Part shown: positions 23,301 through 33,405 of the stretch, piece after piece
Position numbering within the stretch: position 1 is the stretch's first letter
Layout: the number at the start of each line of letters is the position of its first letter
Assembly (NCBI GenBank): GCA_916048095.2
Contig: OU696571.1
Span: 3,302,001 to 3,366,000 of the forward strand
Length of the DNA stretch: 64,000 nucleotides
From: Sacculina carcini
Lineage: Eukaryota; Arthropoda; Thecostraca; Sacculinidae
Reading direction: 5' to 3'
Notes under the pieces: generated by a model
Database searches by the model: none
What the model saw: only the letters and a program-made list of their open reading frames with translations
What the model was told of the DNA's origin: nothing
Translations under genes and position numbers: made by a program

Positions 23301-23656
23301 CGGCGGTTATTGAGATCCACAGTGAGACCATGGTGTTGCAGGAAATCCGCACCGAGGATAGGTGCTGGAACGTCAGCTAGAATAAACCGCCACTGATAAG
23401 GCCTAGTGGAGTCTCCAATGTCTAAAGGAATTAGAGCTGAGCCGGTAGTAGAGATACAGCGACCATCAGCTGTTTGCAGACTGGGAGATCGACTGGCAGA
23501 CGAACAGATCTGAGAATTGTCCGGCAGATTAGAATTTGGCCACACACTTACTTGAGCACCAGTGTCTACCAGTAATCGATGCCCGGATAACTTGTCTAAG
23601 ACATGAAACAGTGGCGTTGAAGAAGCAGCTGAGACAGGTGCCAAGTGACTCAGCAC
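20348..23656 (-). CDS. Gypsy-1 Pol polyprotein
   Basis: An intact frame of 1102 codons from the first in-frame start-like codon (GTG); translation is probably by -1 frameshift from gag. Order: retroviral-type aspartic protease (LLVDTGA, residues 29-34), reverse transcriptase (YIDD at 334-337), RNase H (VDAS at 487-490, YTDHKPL at 552-558), then integrase. The integrase has an H2C2 finger at 681-718 and DDE residues near 747, 806 and 842. A GPH/GPY-type motif (AYTGPHRVLQRTDKTVTI) near the C-terminus suggests the GPY/F module. No chromodomain or envelope was seen. Length is normal for Ty3/Gypsy. The polypurine tract overlaps its last codons. Confidence 0.95.
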   Translation of the reverse strand: MLSHLAPVSAASSTPLFHVLDKLSGHRLLVDTGAQVSVWPNSNLPDNSQICSSASRSPSLQTADGRCISTTGSALIPLDIGDSTRPYQWRFILADVPAPILGADFLQHHGLTVDLNNRRLSNSIQILSSPLDSSSNLLAAVGLAPRNADVEAIIVKYPSVTRPPNFQLPVKHNVVHHISTTGPPVHAKARRLAPDRLAAAKAEFQRLEQMGICRRSKSPWSSPLHMVPKKDGSWRVCGDYRALNVITIPDKYPIPLVHDSFNHVHNCKYFSRLDIIRAYNHIPINADDIPKSAIITPFGLFEFTRLGFGFRNAAQTYQRLMDTIFTDMPFCSVYIDDVLIASESYAEHMHHIEAVFQKLYQHGLVVNPDKCVFAVDRLSFLGHMISASGISTLQSKVEAVNSYPLPRTEAELRRFVGMISYYHRLIPHAAAILAPLHALITARSRKSSRPVTWTAETTAAFQRAKTSLAAATQLSFPAADAPLSLQVDASATCIGAVLQQYVEGAWQPLAYFSRQLSPTERRYSAFGRELLAVYSAIRHFRYAVEGRNFIVYTDHKPLIGALNSSSDRHSPREVRQLDYVVQFTTDIRHVPGSSNTVADALSRTVSMLSIPTPRLDDFSALADAQHEDDDLGKFIASSEHSLQLRHVPLSCGRKLCCDYSTGQCRPLLPSAFRRNYFNLVHNLSHPGVHATQRLVADRFVWPNMRQDIRQWAQACVGCQKAKVQRHTRTPPGRFSLPNCRFEVLHIDLVGPLPPSNGNEYILTIVDRYTRWCEAVPLATSHTESIASALLQHWVARFGVPETIISDRGSQFESRLWKALMCLLGISKRRTTAYHPESNGMVERLHRQLKACLRAVGSSHRWSEQLPLIMLGIRVAVKTDLGCSSAELVYGTPLRIPGEFIDSSSRPLPLPVTFCDRLKQHMRKITPVPPRTSRRAIHVPAALKNCSHVFLRVDASHSSLQPAYTGPHRVLQRTDKTVTIVDVRRGKQVVSLDRCKAAFDDNAILPSAIPDSTAVRRHRRVSFTTDAPTILSDTRHSESFTINTPLTAVPDAESPSPLSMANSAHGYQPRPSSSTSRRSQQRPSAIPVRTRSGREVQLPSRFR

Positions 23657-24540
23657 TGGGAGTTTAAATGCTCGAAGTCACATGGAGGGACACATCTCGA
23701 GGCATTGTTGCCCCAGCGGCGATGGTACCAGCACAGGCGATTTTCTTGACCGCTAGCTGAGCGTTCCGTGTCATCAGGAACGGCCGGAGCACGAGACTGG
23801 GAGCGAGCACGACTTCTTCCGCGACGATAACCAGAGTTGAAATACATAGTTTGTTGTTCTGACATCTTCGTTACAGCAGTTGTCAGCTTCGTAACGGCAG
23901 CAGTTAGCTCCTGCATTGGGTCCGCTTGTGGAGACCGAGTCACAGCGCAAACAGGAGCTGGAAGAGCAGAAGCGAGTGGAAGATCTCCTTTAGTAGCCTC
24001 CATAAAACGATCAGCAGCCTGAGCTATCTCCTCCAATGTGGTTGTCTCTGGTAACAAAGAAATGGCGGCCCGAACATGTGATGGAAGACGCTGAAAAAAC
24101 AATGTTCGAAGCAACCCAGTGTCTGTATGAGTGTCACCAGCAGCAGTCAGCTCATGTTTCATCCTCCGAAGTAGCTGGGAAGGCAGCTGATCACCGAGGT
24201 GCTGGTTCCTGAGTAAAGCACTCAACCGCTCCTCTCTGGAATGAGCCAGTCTGCTGCGAAGACCAACACATAAGGCCTCAAAGTTGGGAGGACCCATAAT
24301 AAGGTCTCTCAATTGGCTAGCAACTGGAATTGGCAATCCAGCCACTAAAAATTGGAATTTCGTCACATCCGAAGTAATGCCGGCTACTGCAAAAGCGCAA
24401 TTCACCTGAGCCAGCCACAACTCAGGCTCTTCAGGCGCGAAAGGCGGCAACTTAAATGACGCAGTTGGACGAACGTCCGGACATGAAGCATTTGGTGCTG
24501 AATTTGAGATTTGCACAGAATCATCACCGTCATTACCCAT
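23650..24540 (-). CDS. Gypsy-1 Gag
   Basis: A 296-codon frame starting MGNDGDDSVQ, 6 nt after the primer site. Residues 28-50 read FKLPPFAPEEPELWLAQV, the start of the Gypsy-type capsid; the matching region of Gypsy-2 Gag is nearly the same. The C-terminus has an Arg/Ser-rich stretch (RRGRSRARSQSRA) and a single finger-like CWYHRRWGNNASRCVPPC in place of the usual CCHC knuckle. It ends 10 nt past the TTTAAAC heptamer that leads into pol. Gag forms the particle and binds RNA. Confidence 0.92.
   Translation of the reverse strand: MGNDGDDSVQISNSAPNASCPDVRPTASFKLPPFAPEEPELWLAQVNCAFAVAGITSDVTKFQFLVAGLPIPVASQLRDLIMGPPNFEALCVGLRSRLAHSREERLSALLRNQHLGDQLPSQLLRRMKHELTAAGDTHTDTGLLRTLFFQRLPSHVRAAISLLPETTTLEEIAQAADRFMEATKGDLPLASALPAPVCAVTRSPQADPMQELTAAVTKLTTAVTKMSEQQTMYFNSGYRRGRSRARSQSRAPAVPDDTERSASGQENRLCWYHRRWGNNASRCVPPCDFEHLNSQC
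23662..23668 (-). promoter_or_regulatory. -1 ribosomal frameshift site UUUAAAC, Gypsy-1
   Basis: In gag frame the bases read T TTA AAC, the canonical X XXY YYZ heptamer, three codons before the gag stop. Pol is open in the -1 frame at this point (TTT AAA CTC). The same heptamer sits at the same place in Gypsy-2. Confidence 0.8.
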
Positions 24541-24546
24541 GATTAG

Positions 24547-24564
24547 ATCACGTCGGGGTCACCA
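24547..24564 (-). other. tRNA-Trp-type primer binding site, Gypsy-1
   Basis: In element orientation TGGTGACCCCGACGTGAT begins 3 nt after the 5' LTR. It is complementary to the 3' end of eukaryotic tRNA-Trp (ATCACGTCGGGGTCACCA). Confidence 0.85.
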
Positions 24565-24567
24565 ATT

Positions 24568-25013
24568 TGTTGTGTTTGTTGGGTAGACGGTAAATACTTT
24601 GAACAACCCAGAAATACCGGGAAAAGAAACAAGCTCGTTGGAAAACTCAAATATATATATATATAATTCAACTCCAAGATACGACAAAAATATCCAAATA
24701 CAGCCCAACGGTCAGCATGAACCAAAGTATATATAAAACCCAAAGAAGCGTGACACGAGACTGTCTGCCTCATTTGCGTCACGATTGTACAACACCGAAA
24801 CATACGGATATACGCCATGACATACAAAAAGAAATCAAAATTCGAATTTAAAACAATTTAATTAATGTTTGCGGGATTTATACGCTTATACAAAAACAAA
24901 CATGGTGTTGACAACCAAAAAGAATGAGTCAAGCGTAGACAAAAATAACGCTTCCCTAACCAAATAAACACATGCAAAACACATCAGAAGTTTAAGAGTA
25001 AGTACACGCTACA
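24568..25013 (-). repeat. 5' LTR of Gypsy-1 (446 bp)
   Basis: Near-identical partner of 19888-20335. Confidence 0.95.
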
Positions 25014-25533
25014 CTCCTAGAAATTTTGAACTTGTTTCAGCAATCTACCGTCCAGTGTTAAAGGAAGAAATGTCAATTTTATCGATCTGTTTTGGAAGAA
25101 AATATATTGAGTATTGTTCAAATTTAATTTGAGCTTATTTGAAGAAATCCACTGATAGATGTTATTGAGTTCATTTCCTGCGACAGAATGTAAATTGTGT
25201 AAATTTGGATCAGTTAATATGAGTGTCGTGTCATCTGAGTATATTGTTAATTTGAATTTGGAACTGGCTTTCACAATGTCATTAATATAAATAAGGAATA
25301 AAATTGGACCAAGCACTGACCCCTGTGGGACACCATTGCTTATTGATTTAGATGAAGAAAATTCGTTGTTATAAAAACAGATTGAGCTCTATTATCAAGG
25401 TACCTTATAAATAAATCAAGATATACCCCTTATACCGAGTTTTTCAAGTTTTTTGAAGATAATATAGTGATCCAGTGAGTCGAACGCCTTGGAAAGTTCT
25501 AAAAAGATACCAAGTATGTGATTGCCGTGATGT
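25014..25533 (-). pseudogene. CR1-like LINE, piece 4 (reverse transcriptase palm)
   Basis: Minus strand: LELSKAFDSLDHYIIF and LEKLGIRGI, then GPILFLIYINDIV, YSDDTTLILTD (active site YSDD) and LNNIYQWISSNKLKLN. Stops and a frame change lie near 25320-25420. It joins piece 3 when the TRIM at 25538-26477 is removed (VYQQL|HHGNHILG). Confidence 0.85.
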
Positions 25534-25537
25534 AGTT

Positions 25538-25769
25538 TGTGGTGCGCCATGTGCAACAGCGTCACGCACCACTTCGGGGAACCTGCCAGAAGCACACGCG
25601 CAGTGTCCTCTGCCCTTGCAGCGTTTTGTGTGCGGTATCATATGACAATTCTATACATCTGCATGTGCGTTGCGGCCTTGTGCATATGTGTCCTGTGTCG
25701 CAATAAACAGTAGGTCCAGATCACTCGTCCTGTGTGTTTGATATGCTCCATGTCGAGCCAACCGCCACA
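25538..25769 (+). repeat. left LTR of the TRIM
   Basis: About 97% identical to 26246-26477 by eye; contains AATAAACAG as a possible poly(A) signal. Confidence 0.9.
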
Positions 25770-25770
25770 T

Positions 25771-25788
25771 TGGTGACCCCGACGTGAT
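25771..25788 (+). other. tRNA-Trp-type primer binding site, TRIM
   Basis: TGGTGACCCCGACGTGAT, identical to the Gypsy-1 site. Confidence 0.85.
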
Positions 25789-26245
25789 GGTGTGGTGCTG
25801 TGTTTGATCTCTGCGGCGCCTCATCTACGTGTGCTGCCTGCTTGCACCGCGCCTGTCTGTCAGCAGCCGTCTGTGCCTCGCTATGAGGGCGACGCACCAT
25901 AAGCTGCTGGCAAGCTACTATTGGTAACCAGCATCACACCATCGAGGACCGACTCCGTCCGGCGCGTACGCAATCGCTCTTCCGATACCGCTGGACGTTA
26001 AAATATCAGAAGCAACCGTCTGCGCAGCAAGGGGTCAACACAATCAAGATTGGCTCGACTCCTTGCTGGCTGCAGTCCCTGCTACCACTTCTTGTTTCGC
26101 TACCGGACTGCGCAGCACGAGGACGACTTGATTGTATCAAATCTACTTGGCCTCGTGCTACCGTGCAGTATGGCGCGCCAATTTTTCACGCCGGCGCATT
26201 CATCACCGACTCATCGACGCCGCTCCGCTTCTGGTGGGGGAGCTC

Positions 26246-26477
26246 TGTGATGCGCCACGTGCAACAGCGTCACGCACCACTTCGGGGAGCCTGCCATAAG
26301 CACACGCGCAGTGTCCTCTGCCCTTGCAGCGTTTTGTGTGCGGTATCTTATGACAATTCTATACATCTGCATGTGCGTTGCGGCCTTGTGCATATGTGTC
26401 CTGTGTCGCAATAAACAGTAGGTCCAGAACACTCGTCCTGTGTGTTTGATATGCTCCATGTCGAGCCAACCGCCACA
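26246..26477 (+). repeat. right LTR of the TRIM
   Basis: Partner of 25538-25769, directly after the purine tract. Confidence 0.9.
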
Positions 26478-26555
26478 AGTTGTTGGTATACTTTAGTAAC
26501 AAAATTAAAGATCGCATCATCTGTAGATCTATTGGTTATGAAACCGAATTGATTG
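26478..26555 (-). pseudogene. CR1-like LINE, piece 3
   Basis: Encodes NQFGFITNRSTDDAIFNF, then VTKVYQQL. The first residues repeat the end of piece 2 through the jockey target duplication. Confidence 0.85.
26539..26555. repeat. 17-bp target duplication of the jockey-like LINE, left
   Basis: TGAAACCGAATTGATTG is repeated at 32928-32944. Confidence 0.9.
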
Positions 26556-26843
26556 ATTGATTGATTATTGCGTTTTTGGGGTGCACCGGCCTCTAGGACC
26601 ATATGACACCCCCCAGTCTAAAAATAGCTAAATTAAACTAAAACTATGCATATGAACGTAATGGAGCGATGAAATAAATAAGCGTGAGGGTGAGTGATAT
26701 GAAAATGAAAGTCAGAAGAATAAAAATAAATAAATAGTTATAAAAGGCAAAAGCCGTAAAAATAAAAAAATGCGGCCCTCAATGACCGCCGATTGCTCCT
26801 GTCCGAGAATATCGTGAATAGTCCGAACGGATCCAAGACAACG

Positions 26844-29800
26844 TTAACGCGCCTCTGAGAATGATGGACATTCCACCAGGATGTGTTGCACGGAGAGACG
26901 AGCATTACATGCGCTGCACGTGGGTTCAGGTTGTCCGAGTAGAAGATGGCGATGCGTGTCGTACGTGTGACCCACACGTAGACGACACAGCGCCACTTCC
27001 TCAGACCTCTTCCGGCGACAAGAGCACATCCAATGTCCGATTTCGGGCTTCACTGCTTTTAATTTGTTAGAACCACATTCGTCCCATGAGAGCTGCCAAC
27101 GAGAACGGATACAACGATGTATAATAGCATAAACGTCCGAATACAGAATGGGAAAGTTAAAATAAAATGAATAAAAGTCTCGTTCAGCAGCTCTTTTTGC
27201 GGCTCTGTCAGCTCGCTCGTTGCCCAAAATACCAATATGGGCCTGAATCCAGCAGAACTTAACACGCTTGCCCTGGTGGTGGATGATATCAAGAGAGATA
27301 AAAATCCTCTGTATAAGAGGATGTAAGGAGAAAGACGATAATGAAGTTAAAGCACTAAGGGAGTCGGATAGAACTGAAAAAAATTGAGAATGAAGATGAG
27401 CGAATAAAAACCAGGGCCAGCAGGATAGCGTACAGTTCAGCCGTGTAAATGGAAGCGCTCGGTGGCAACGTGTTCGAGCGGCACGTACCTCCACTTACAA
27501 ACGCACAACCCACACCACTGGCCGACTTAGACCCATCAGTGTACACGGCAGTATAACGTCCGTTAGAATGAATTAGCTCCAGTGTGTTTGAGAGAAGCAC
27601 ACTGGGCACTGTACGGTGTTTCGGCAGAGCTGCTAGCGAGACGTCGACCTCGGGTGTGACCAATTCCCAGGGTGACTCCGCCGTGTATTCTTGTCTGAGG
27701 ACGTCGTTAGCAACCATCCCGCATGACTCCAGCAGTGCCCTCATTTTGCTGCAAAACAGCACAGAACACTGAGGTCCTGGAAAGTGCTGCTCAGGCACAT
27801 GCTGGGAAAATACCACGTCATACGCGGGGTTTTCATGGGTGCTTGCCAGCTTGCAAGAATAACGCATGCCCAGCTCTTGACGACGGAGCGCCAGCGGAAC
27901 CTCATCAGCCTCAACAAGGAGGCTGACGATTGGCGACGCACGAAACGCGCCGGTGGCAATGCGTATCCCTGTGTGGTGTACGACATTCAAACGGCTTTTT
28001 GCTGACACCGAAGCCAGATCATATACAATGCTGGCGTAATCGAGACGCGACCTGACTAACGAGCGGTACAGAAGGAGAAGGGACTGTCGATTTGCTCCAT
28101 ACCGCATGCGGGAAACAGTCTTTAGCACATTCAGTGCCTTTAGACATGTGTTTCTCAGCTGTGAAATATGGTCGGTGTAGGTCAAGCGCGAGTCAAACGT
28201 GACCCCTAAAAACCGAACCGTGCGTTGGAATGAGACAGCACTGCCGTACAATTCCACTTCCATGTCAGGACTGGCACCTCGACGGCGGCAGAAGTGTACA
28301 CCGACCGTTTAGGACGTCGAGAAGCGGAAGCCGTTACGCGTTCCCCAAGTCTCTATTTTATTCACCGCCAGCTGCAGTTGACGCTCGACAGCAAAAGTGC
28401 TGCGGGAAGAGCACCATACGGCGAAGTCGTCCACTAATAGAGACCGTCCAATCGAGGGAGGCAAATGATTGTCAATGTCGTTGATCATTATGGCAAAAAG
28501 GGCCAGGCTGAGCACACTACACTGTGGAACGCCTTCTGCCTGATCGAACGGACGAAACAGGGAGTTCCCCACACGCACACAGTATGTGAGGTGCAAAAGG
28601 AAATTGTGTACGAACCTCCCCATGTTGCCTCTGACACCACAGCGATGCAGTTTGCGAAGAAATCCATGTCGCCATGTGGTGTCATATGCCTTTTCGATGT
28701 CAAAGAATATCGCCCCGACGTGGTGACCTCGCGTGAAACTTTCACGCACGCGAGAGTCGATGGTCACCAAGTGGTCTAACGTTGAGTGATCCTGGCGAAA
28801 TCCACACTGAGCATCATTGAACAGCCGACCGCGTTCCAGAAACCATACCAGCCGTCTGCAAGCCATTTTCTCAAACAGCTTGCAGAGACTGGAGGTCAGC
28901 GATATCGTGCGATAGTCAGACGGGTGATCACCCGATTTGCCCTGTTTCTTGATGGGTATCACGATTGCCCGTCGCCAGGAGGCTGGAAACTGCCCACCAC
29001 TCCACAGATCATTGAACACCTGCAGCAAGGTGGACAGCACTGCGGGCGACAGACGTTTCAGCATGAGGTTGTGAACCTCATCAGGGCCTTCAGCGACATC
29101 GCGAGGCGATCGCAAGGCTGTTCTCAGCTCAGATGCAGAAAAATCGCTGTTGATTGACAGCTGACAGTTGGTGGAGAAATCAACGGGTGATCTCTCGCAC
29201 TGCTGTTTGATCGCCGCAAAATCAGGGTCGTCAACGTTTGCACGACAGCGCTCCGCTAAATACCGGCCAATTTCGTCAGCAACATGCTCCGGATTTATCA
29301 CGCCCACACCACTGATCTTCAGAGAAGGCAGTGGAGTGGGACGGTACTTCCCAGAGATGCGCTTTATACGGTCCCATATGGTGGATATAGGACAATGCCG
29401 ATTAATGCTGAACACATAGGACACCCACGAGGCCCGCTTCGCCTGGCGAAAGGTCCGTCGAGCTTGTGCGCGAGCGTGGCGAAAGCAAAGCATGTTTGCC
29501 ACCGTGATGTTGCACCGGAAGCGACCCCAGCAACGACGTCGCTCTCGCAACGCAGCAGAACAAGCGTCTGTCCACCAAGGAGCAGGACGCCGCCGGGGAC
29601 GGGATGCCGTACGCGGAATGCTCTGTTTGGCACAGGTGACAATGGCCTCAGTAAAACCTTCGACATTGGGTCGAAGTGTGGGGTTGCCCATTGCTTCCAG
29701 TGTCAAGCAATCATAGCGGACCCAATCAGCTCGTTTGAAATTCCATCTCGGTGGTCGTGTTGCCAACCTAGGTACCTCATTGAGACAGATCCATATAGGG

Positions 29801-30425
29801 AAGTGATCACTCCCATACAGACTGTTCTCAACGGTCCAGCTCGTGGATGCCTGCAGACTGGGACTGCACAGACTGAGGTCCAGAGCGGACATGCTTCCCG
29901 ATGGCATGGTGCAATGCGTATATGTGCCTGTGATAAAATACCTATGTCTAAAACAGTTAAAATATCCTGCATAATAAAACCACGGCTACAATATGCATCA
30001 AAGCCCCAAAAAGGGTTGTGAGCATTAAAATCGCCTAACACGTAAAAAAGGGGTGGAAGTGAACTGATTAAAAACTCGACGTCCGCCCTTGGAAACGGGC
30101 GACCAGGCGGCAGGTACAATGAGCACACACTCACCTCCCTACCCCCCAGCCAGCACCGAACCGCAACCACCTGCAAATCTGACTCAATATGCAGGCGGCG
30201 ACAGGGTACACTGGTGCGAACAGCCAGCATAACCCCACCATGGGCTATAGTCGAGCTGGGATCATCATATCTAAAAACATTAAAATCATGAATACTAAAA
30301 TAAGAAGAAGTTAAAAGCTTAGTCTCCTGTATTGCTAAAATCGATGGTTGTCGGGAGTGTAAAATAAGCAGTAAATCATCAAAATTCGGTCTAATACCTC
30401 TAATATTCCATTGTAAAATGGACAT
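26844..30425 (-). pseudogene. jockey-like ORF2 (endonuclease, reverse transcriptase, RNase H)
   Basis: It starts MSILQWNIRGIRPN at 30425. APE endonuclease motifs follow: QWNIRG, AIQETKLL, YVLGDFNAHN and, after a frameshift near 29890, SDHFPIWI. The reverse transcriptase (28309-29600) has RAIVIPIKKQGK, YRTISLTSSLCKLFEK, GFRQDHSTLDHL, FFDIEKAYDTTW and SLLVDDFAVW, where the usual YADD reads LVDD. After another shift near 28290 come the thumb and the RNase H start (AVYTDGSKSASGVGCAF). A further shift near 27400 leads to FCWIQAHIGILGNERADRAA and a C-terminal CSACNA...HILVECP finger. At least three frameshifts make it inactive. Confidence 0.88.
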
Positions 30426-30652
30426 AAAAATAAATATAGTAGAATAAAATACAAATAGATACTCCCGTTGAAAAGGCACATATACACTAAAAACCAGGTA
30501 GCACAGGTACCTAATCGCATCGCTTGGCCGATCGTCCTCTCTCTGCGTCAGGTGGGGACCCACTTGGAGAGGCCGAGAGCTTCCGCTTAGAGGAACTCTC
30601 CACCTCCATGGCAGTGGTGGGAGTCGCTCCGTCGTGTGCGGAAGGCGGTGCG

Positions 30653-32142
30653 CTAGCAATGACCATGATGAGATGCAGGGACCGCGCTCGCTTTGTGACC
30701 GGGAGATGCTCGCCGGTCACTCCTCGGCGAGGCTGACTTGACCGAACGGCGGCTCTTGTGTTGAACCACCGTCCAGTCTCCGGATTTCCTCCGGTTCGGA
30801 GACGACCGCTCTGCTGGCTTGGAAGTCTGCTGAGCGGCCGGTTTTTTGCCGCCCTGACTAACCGGCATCGCTGCCGATTTGCCAGCACGGTCCATCGGCC
30901 GGTTGACCGGCCGATCGGCGACCCGTTGAGGTCGCCGCTCAGCAGCCTTTTCAGGCTGCCCGGGAGCGGCCGCCTTGGGCCGCTGGGTTGCGGCCGTCTG
31001 GGGCCGCTGGGTCGCGGACGCCTGGGACCGCTGGGGTGCGGTCGTGGGCGACCGCGACACGGCAGCCTCCTCAGGCCGCCGATCAACCGGTGTTGGTTCA
31101 TGCTCATTTTCAGCCTCAGGTACGACCAGCTTAAGACCCATTCGTCCAGCCAGCTTGAGGAAGTCGCCAACTGTCAGCTTCTCCAGAAACGAGTCGACAG
31201 ACTGTGGAGGTTGAGCTGACAGTTTGACGGTGCCGGCAAAGGACGGGCCCGACGGATGCGAGCTGCGGTACACAGCACGCGCCTCGCCGAAACTGCAGCG
31301 CTGGGCAGCGCGAATGGCCAAAATCTCTTACTCCTTCAGCCATTCCGGGCAGTCACGCGACGAAGACGCATGACCGCTGCTCCTGCAATTGACACAAAAA
31401 TGTTCCTCTTGCAATCAGCAGCGGTGTGCCGTTCGGATGAGCAACGTCCACAGATCTCTGCACGATTACAGCGGGACCTCGTATGTCCGAAACGTTGGCA
31501 CCTGTAGCACCGCATCGGGTTAGGCACATAGGGGCGGACTCGGATACGCTGACGGATGTCACCGACCTTGATGTCATCCAGCAGATCAACACCGTCAAAC
31601 GTGAGGAAAAGCGAGTGCGTTGGCACCTCGCTACTCTCACGCCGTCGGACGATGCGCTCCACGCGGATGACACCTTGGGATGCCAATCCGTCGCATATCT
31701 CCTCGTTGTCAACACCCTCTAGCGCACGACAAAACATAACGCCTCTGGCATGGTTAAGTGTCGAATGCGCACACACCGAGATGGGGGTGCTCATCCAACG
31801 CTTCTCATTGCCCGACCCCACGCGATACCGAAAAGTGTCGGCCTTCATCGCGCGGGCTGCTGCCGTCTCAGTTGCGTACTTGACCAGCAGAGAACCGTCT
31901 CTCTGTCGGCTGGCTTCAACAGACGCGTCTCCAATGTTCTTAAACCCATCCAGACGACGGAATGGGTTCAGCGAGGACAATGTCACGTGTTCATTGGTGC
32001 TGGTAAAAACCAGCACCATCGGCACAGGTGCAACACGACTCTCGTCGTGCATGTGGCTCAGAGTACGGCCACCTTTCGGCGGCCGTGGCCGATCGCCCGA
32101 TGGACGACCAGCAGTTGGGGTGGTTGTGGATTTTGAAGCCAT
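30653..32142 (-). pseudogene. jockey-like ORF1 (nucleic-acid-binding Gag-like protein)
   Basis: It starts MASKSTTTPTAGRPSG at 32142. Conserved knuckles read CYRCQRFGHTRSRCN, then CGRCSSERHTAADCKRN. The frame shifts near 31400 (next knuckle CRSSGHASSSRDCP lies in another frame), and a stop near 31330 precedes AIRAAQRCSFGEARAVY. The rest (31321-30653) is Pro/Ala/Arg-rich with repeats of ATQRPQT type and ends in a basic region. ORF1 proteins of jockey elements coat the RNA. Confidence 0.82.
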
Positions 32143-32881
32143 GTGATGTTTCGTTGTCTCTGCGCGCACGACCACCCACCTCTGCACGGGACCCTACTGG
32201 GGGGACGGGCAGAGCCAGCATGGGATGCCACGCCAGTGGTAGTGCGCGCTGTACGGGCACCGAATACCCCTGAGCTCGCTGCGAGCTCCGCTCGGTACGA
32301 ATCCGCGGGAGCTACAGCGCCGGGCCCGGACCAGTGACCCCCACCGGCCCATCTGCACTCGGCAGCTGCAGCCCCACTGCAAACGGCGGACACTGCACCG
32401 GGCGGGACCCCCCTCGAGCACCAGGCACCTCACCCTTGACCCTCTTGAGCCCTATCCGGCCACCCGTGCCGGCGTCGGACCATTCTCTCCACTGTCGAGA
32501 AGCCAAACAGCGGCCCCGTCGGGTTTCGACACACAGGCCAAAGACGAGTGTTGCGTCACGCCACCACTATACCACAGGTGACGTGACACTCAGCGGCCAG
32601 GATCCTGTTTGCCGATCCGACGGGGGAGGGTTTCCAGATGGCCGTTGGCTGCTTAACAGCTCATCCGCCCTTTGACAGGTCTTGTTTTTCTTCCTGCTGG
32701 GTGTCTGGCCACCCTCCTCACTGGCATAGGCCAGTGGGGGGCCGAATTAGTCGCCGACATTCCGACCATGCGGCTGGTTGTACCGGGTTACATGTTACCA
32801 GTAGCAGGCCGAAACCTGACCAGACATGTCTGCCTTTAGTCGCCTTTTACGACACGCGGCAGCTACGGCGGCAGAATTCTA

Positions 32882-32920
32882 AACCCCCTACCGCAGGGTC
32901 TATACCCTGCCGTAGGGGGG
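32882..32920. repeat. hairpin at the jockey-like 5' end
   Basis: CCCCCTACCGCAGGGT and ACCCTGCCGTAGGGGG are inverted repeats with one mismatch around CTAT, about 10 bases inside the element's 5' end. Confidence 0.8.
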
Positions 32921-32927
32921 TTAAAAT

Positions 32928-33405
32928 TGAAACCGAATTGATTGGGGATTATTAATTTATTCGTTTCTAAGTACGAACTTAAGCGCGTACATATACATTT
33001 TTCAAATACTTTATTGAAGGCGGGTAAGAGTGAGATAGGCCGAAAATTATTGATGTCATTGAGATCGCCAGATTTGAGAATGGGAACAATTTTAGCTTTC
33101 TTAAGTAAATCAGGGTATGAACCGTTTGCGGAAGATAAATTGATAATATGAACGAGTGGAATGGCTACTTGCAAACTAACATTTTTATGAGTTACGGAGG
33201 AATATCATTATACCCAGGAGAATTTGATGTGGTTTTATTCAGGTAACTAATAACTTCGCTACTGTCTACTGGTTTAAGAAACATAGATTCAGGAGCACTC
33301 TCTGTGAGATAACTATCGAAGGGGATATTGCTATCAGGTTTATCAACAGGTGAGCTAAGTTTTATGAAATTACTAGCCTCTCACTGCATGCAGTACTTAG
33401 AGCGC
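32928..33405 (-). pseudogene. CR1-like LINE, piece 2 (reverse transcriptase fingers)
   Basis: Minus strand: MFLKPVDSSEVISYLNKTTS and SPGYNDIPP, then (frame change) QVAIPLVHIINLSSANGSYP, VPILKSGDLNDINNFRPISL, FNKVFEKCICTRL and LIIPNQFGF. The last residues continue in piece 3. Upstream homology ends near 33405. Confidence 0.85.

Larger units (their letters stand above)
19888..25013 (-). mobile_element. Gypsy-1: complete, young Ty3/Gypsy retrotransposon
   Basis: A 5.1 kb element on the minus strand. From its 5' end it has an LTR (24568-25013), a tRNA-Trp-type primer site (24547-24564), gag (24540-23650) and pol in the -1 frame (to 20348). A polypurine tract (20336-20350) and the 3' LTR (19888-20335) follow. 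The LTRs differ by one base and one TA unit, and both ORFs are intact. The 5-bp duplication CTCCT flanks it. It is inserted in a CR1-like LINE. There is no envelope ORF. The near-identity of the LTRs and open frames imply recent insertion. Confidence 0.95.
25538..26477 (+). mobile_element. TRIM (miniature LTR retrotransposon, 940 bp)
   Basis: Two 232-bp LTRs (25538-25769, 26246-26477) start TGTG and end CCGCCACA, differing at about six positions. Between them are only 476 bp: a tRNA-Trp-type primer site one base after the left LTR, no protein domain, and GGTGGGGGAGCTC as purine tract before the right LTR. A 4-bp duplication AGTT flanks the element (25534-25537, 26478-26481). It splits the CR1-like LINE frame. 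Related solo LTRs lie at 8230-8452 and 51518-51765. It needs proteins from an autonomous Gypsy. Confidence 0.88.
26556..32927 (-). mobile_element. jockey-like non-LTR retrotransposon, full length but decayed
   Basis: A 6.4 kb element on the minus strand within 17-bp target duplications, so it is not 5'-truncated. From its 5' end: a leader with a strong hairpin (32882-32920), ORF1 with zinc knuckles, ORF2 with APE-type endonuclease, reverse transcriptase and RNase H, and a short (AATC)n tail at 26556-26566. Frameshifts break both ORFs. It is inserted in the reverse transcriptase ORF of a CR1-like LINE. Confidence 0.9.

Noticed and set aside
24543..24827. 94-codon ORF in the Gypsy-1 LTR
   Set aside because: Lies in the LTR, with no known domain; the same stretch recurs in the other LTR.
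20348..25013. Endogenous retrovirus with envelope
   Set aside because: No frame between pol and the 3' LTR in either Gypsy; both are gag-pol elements only.
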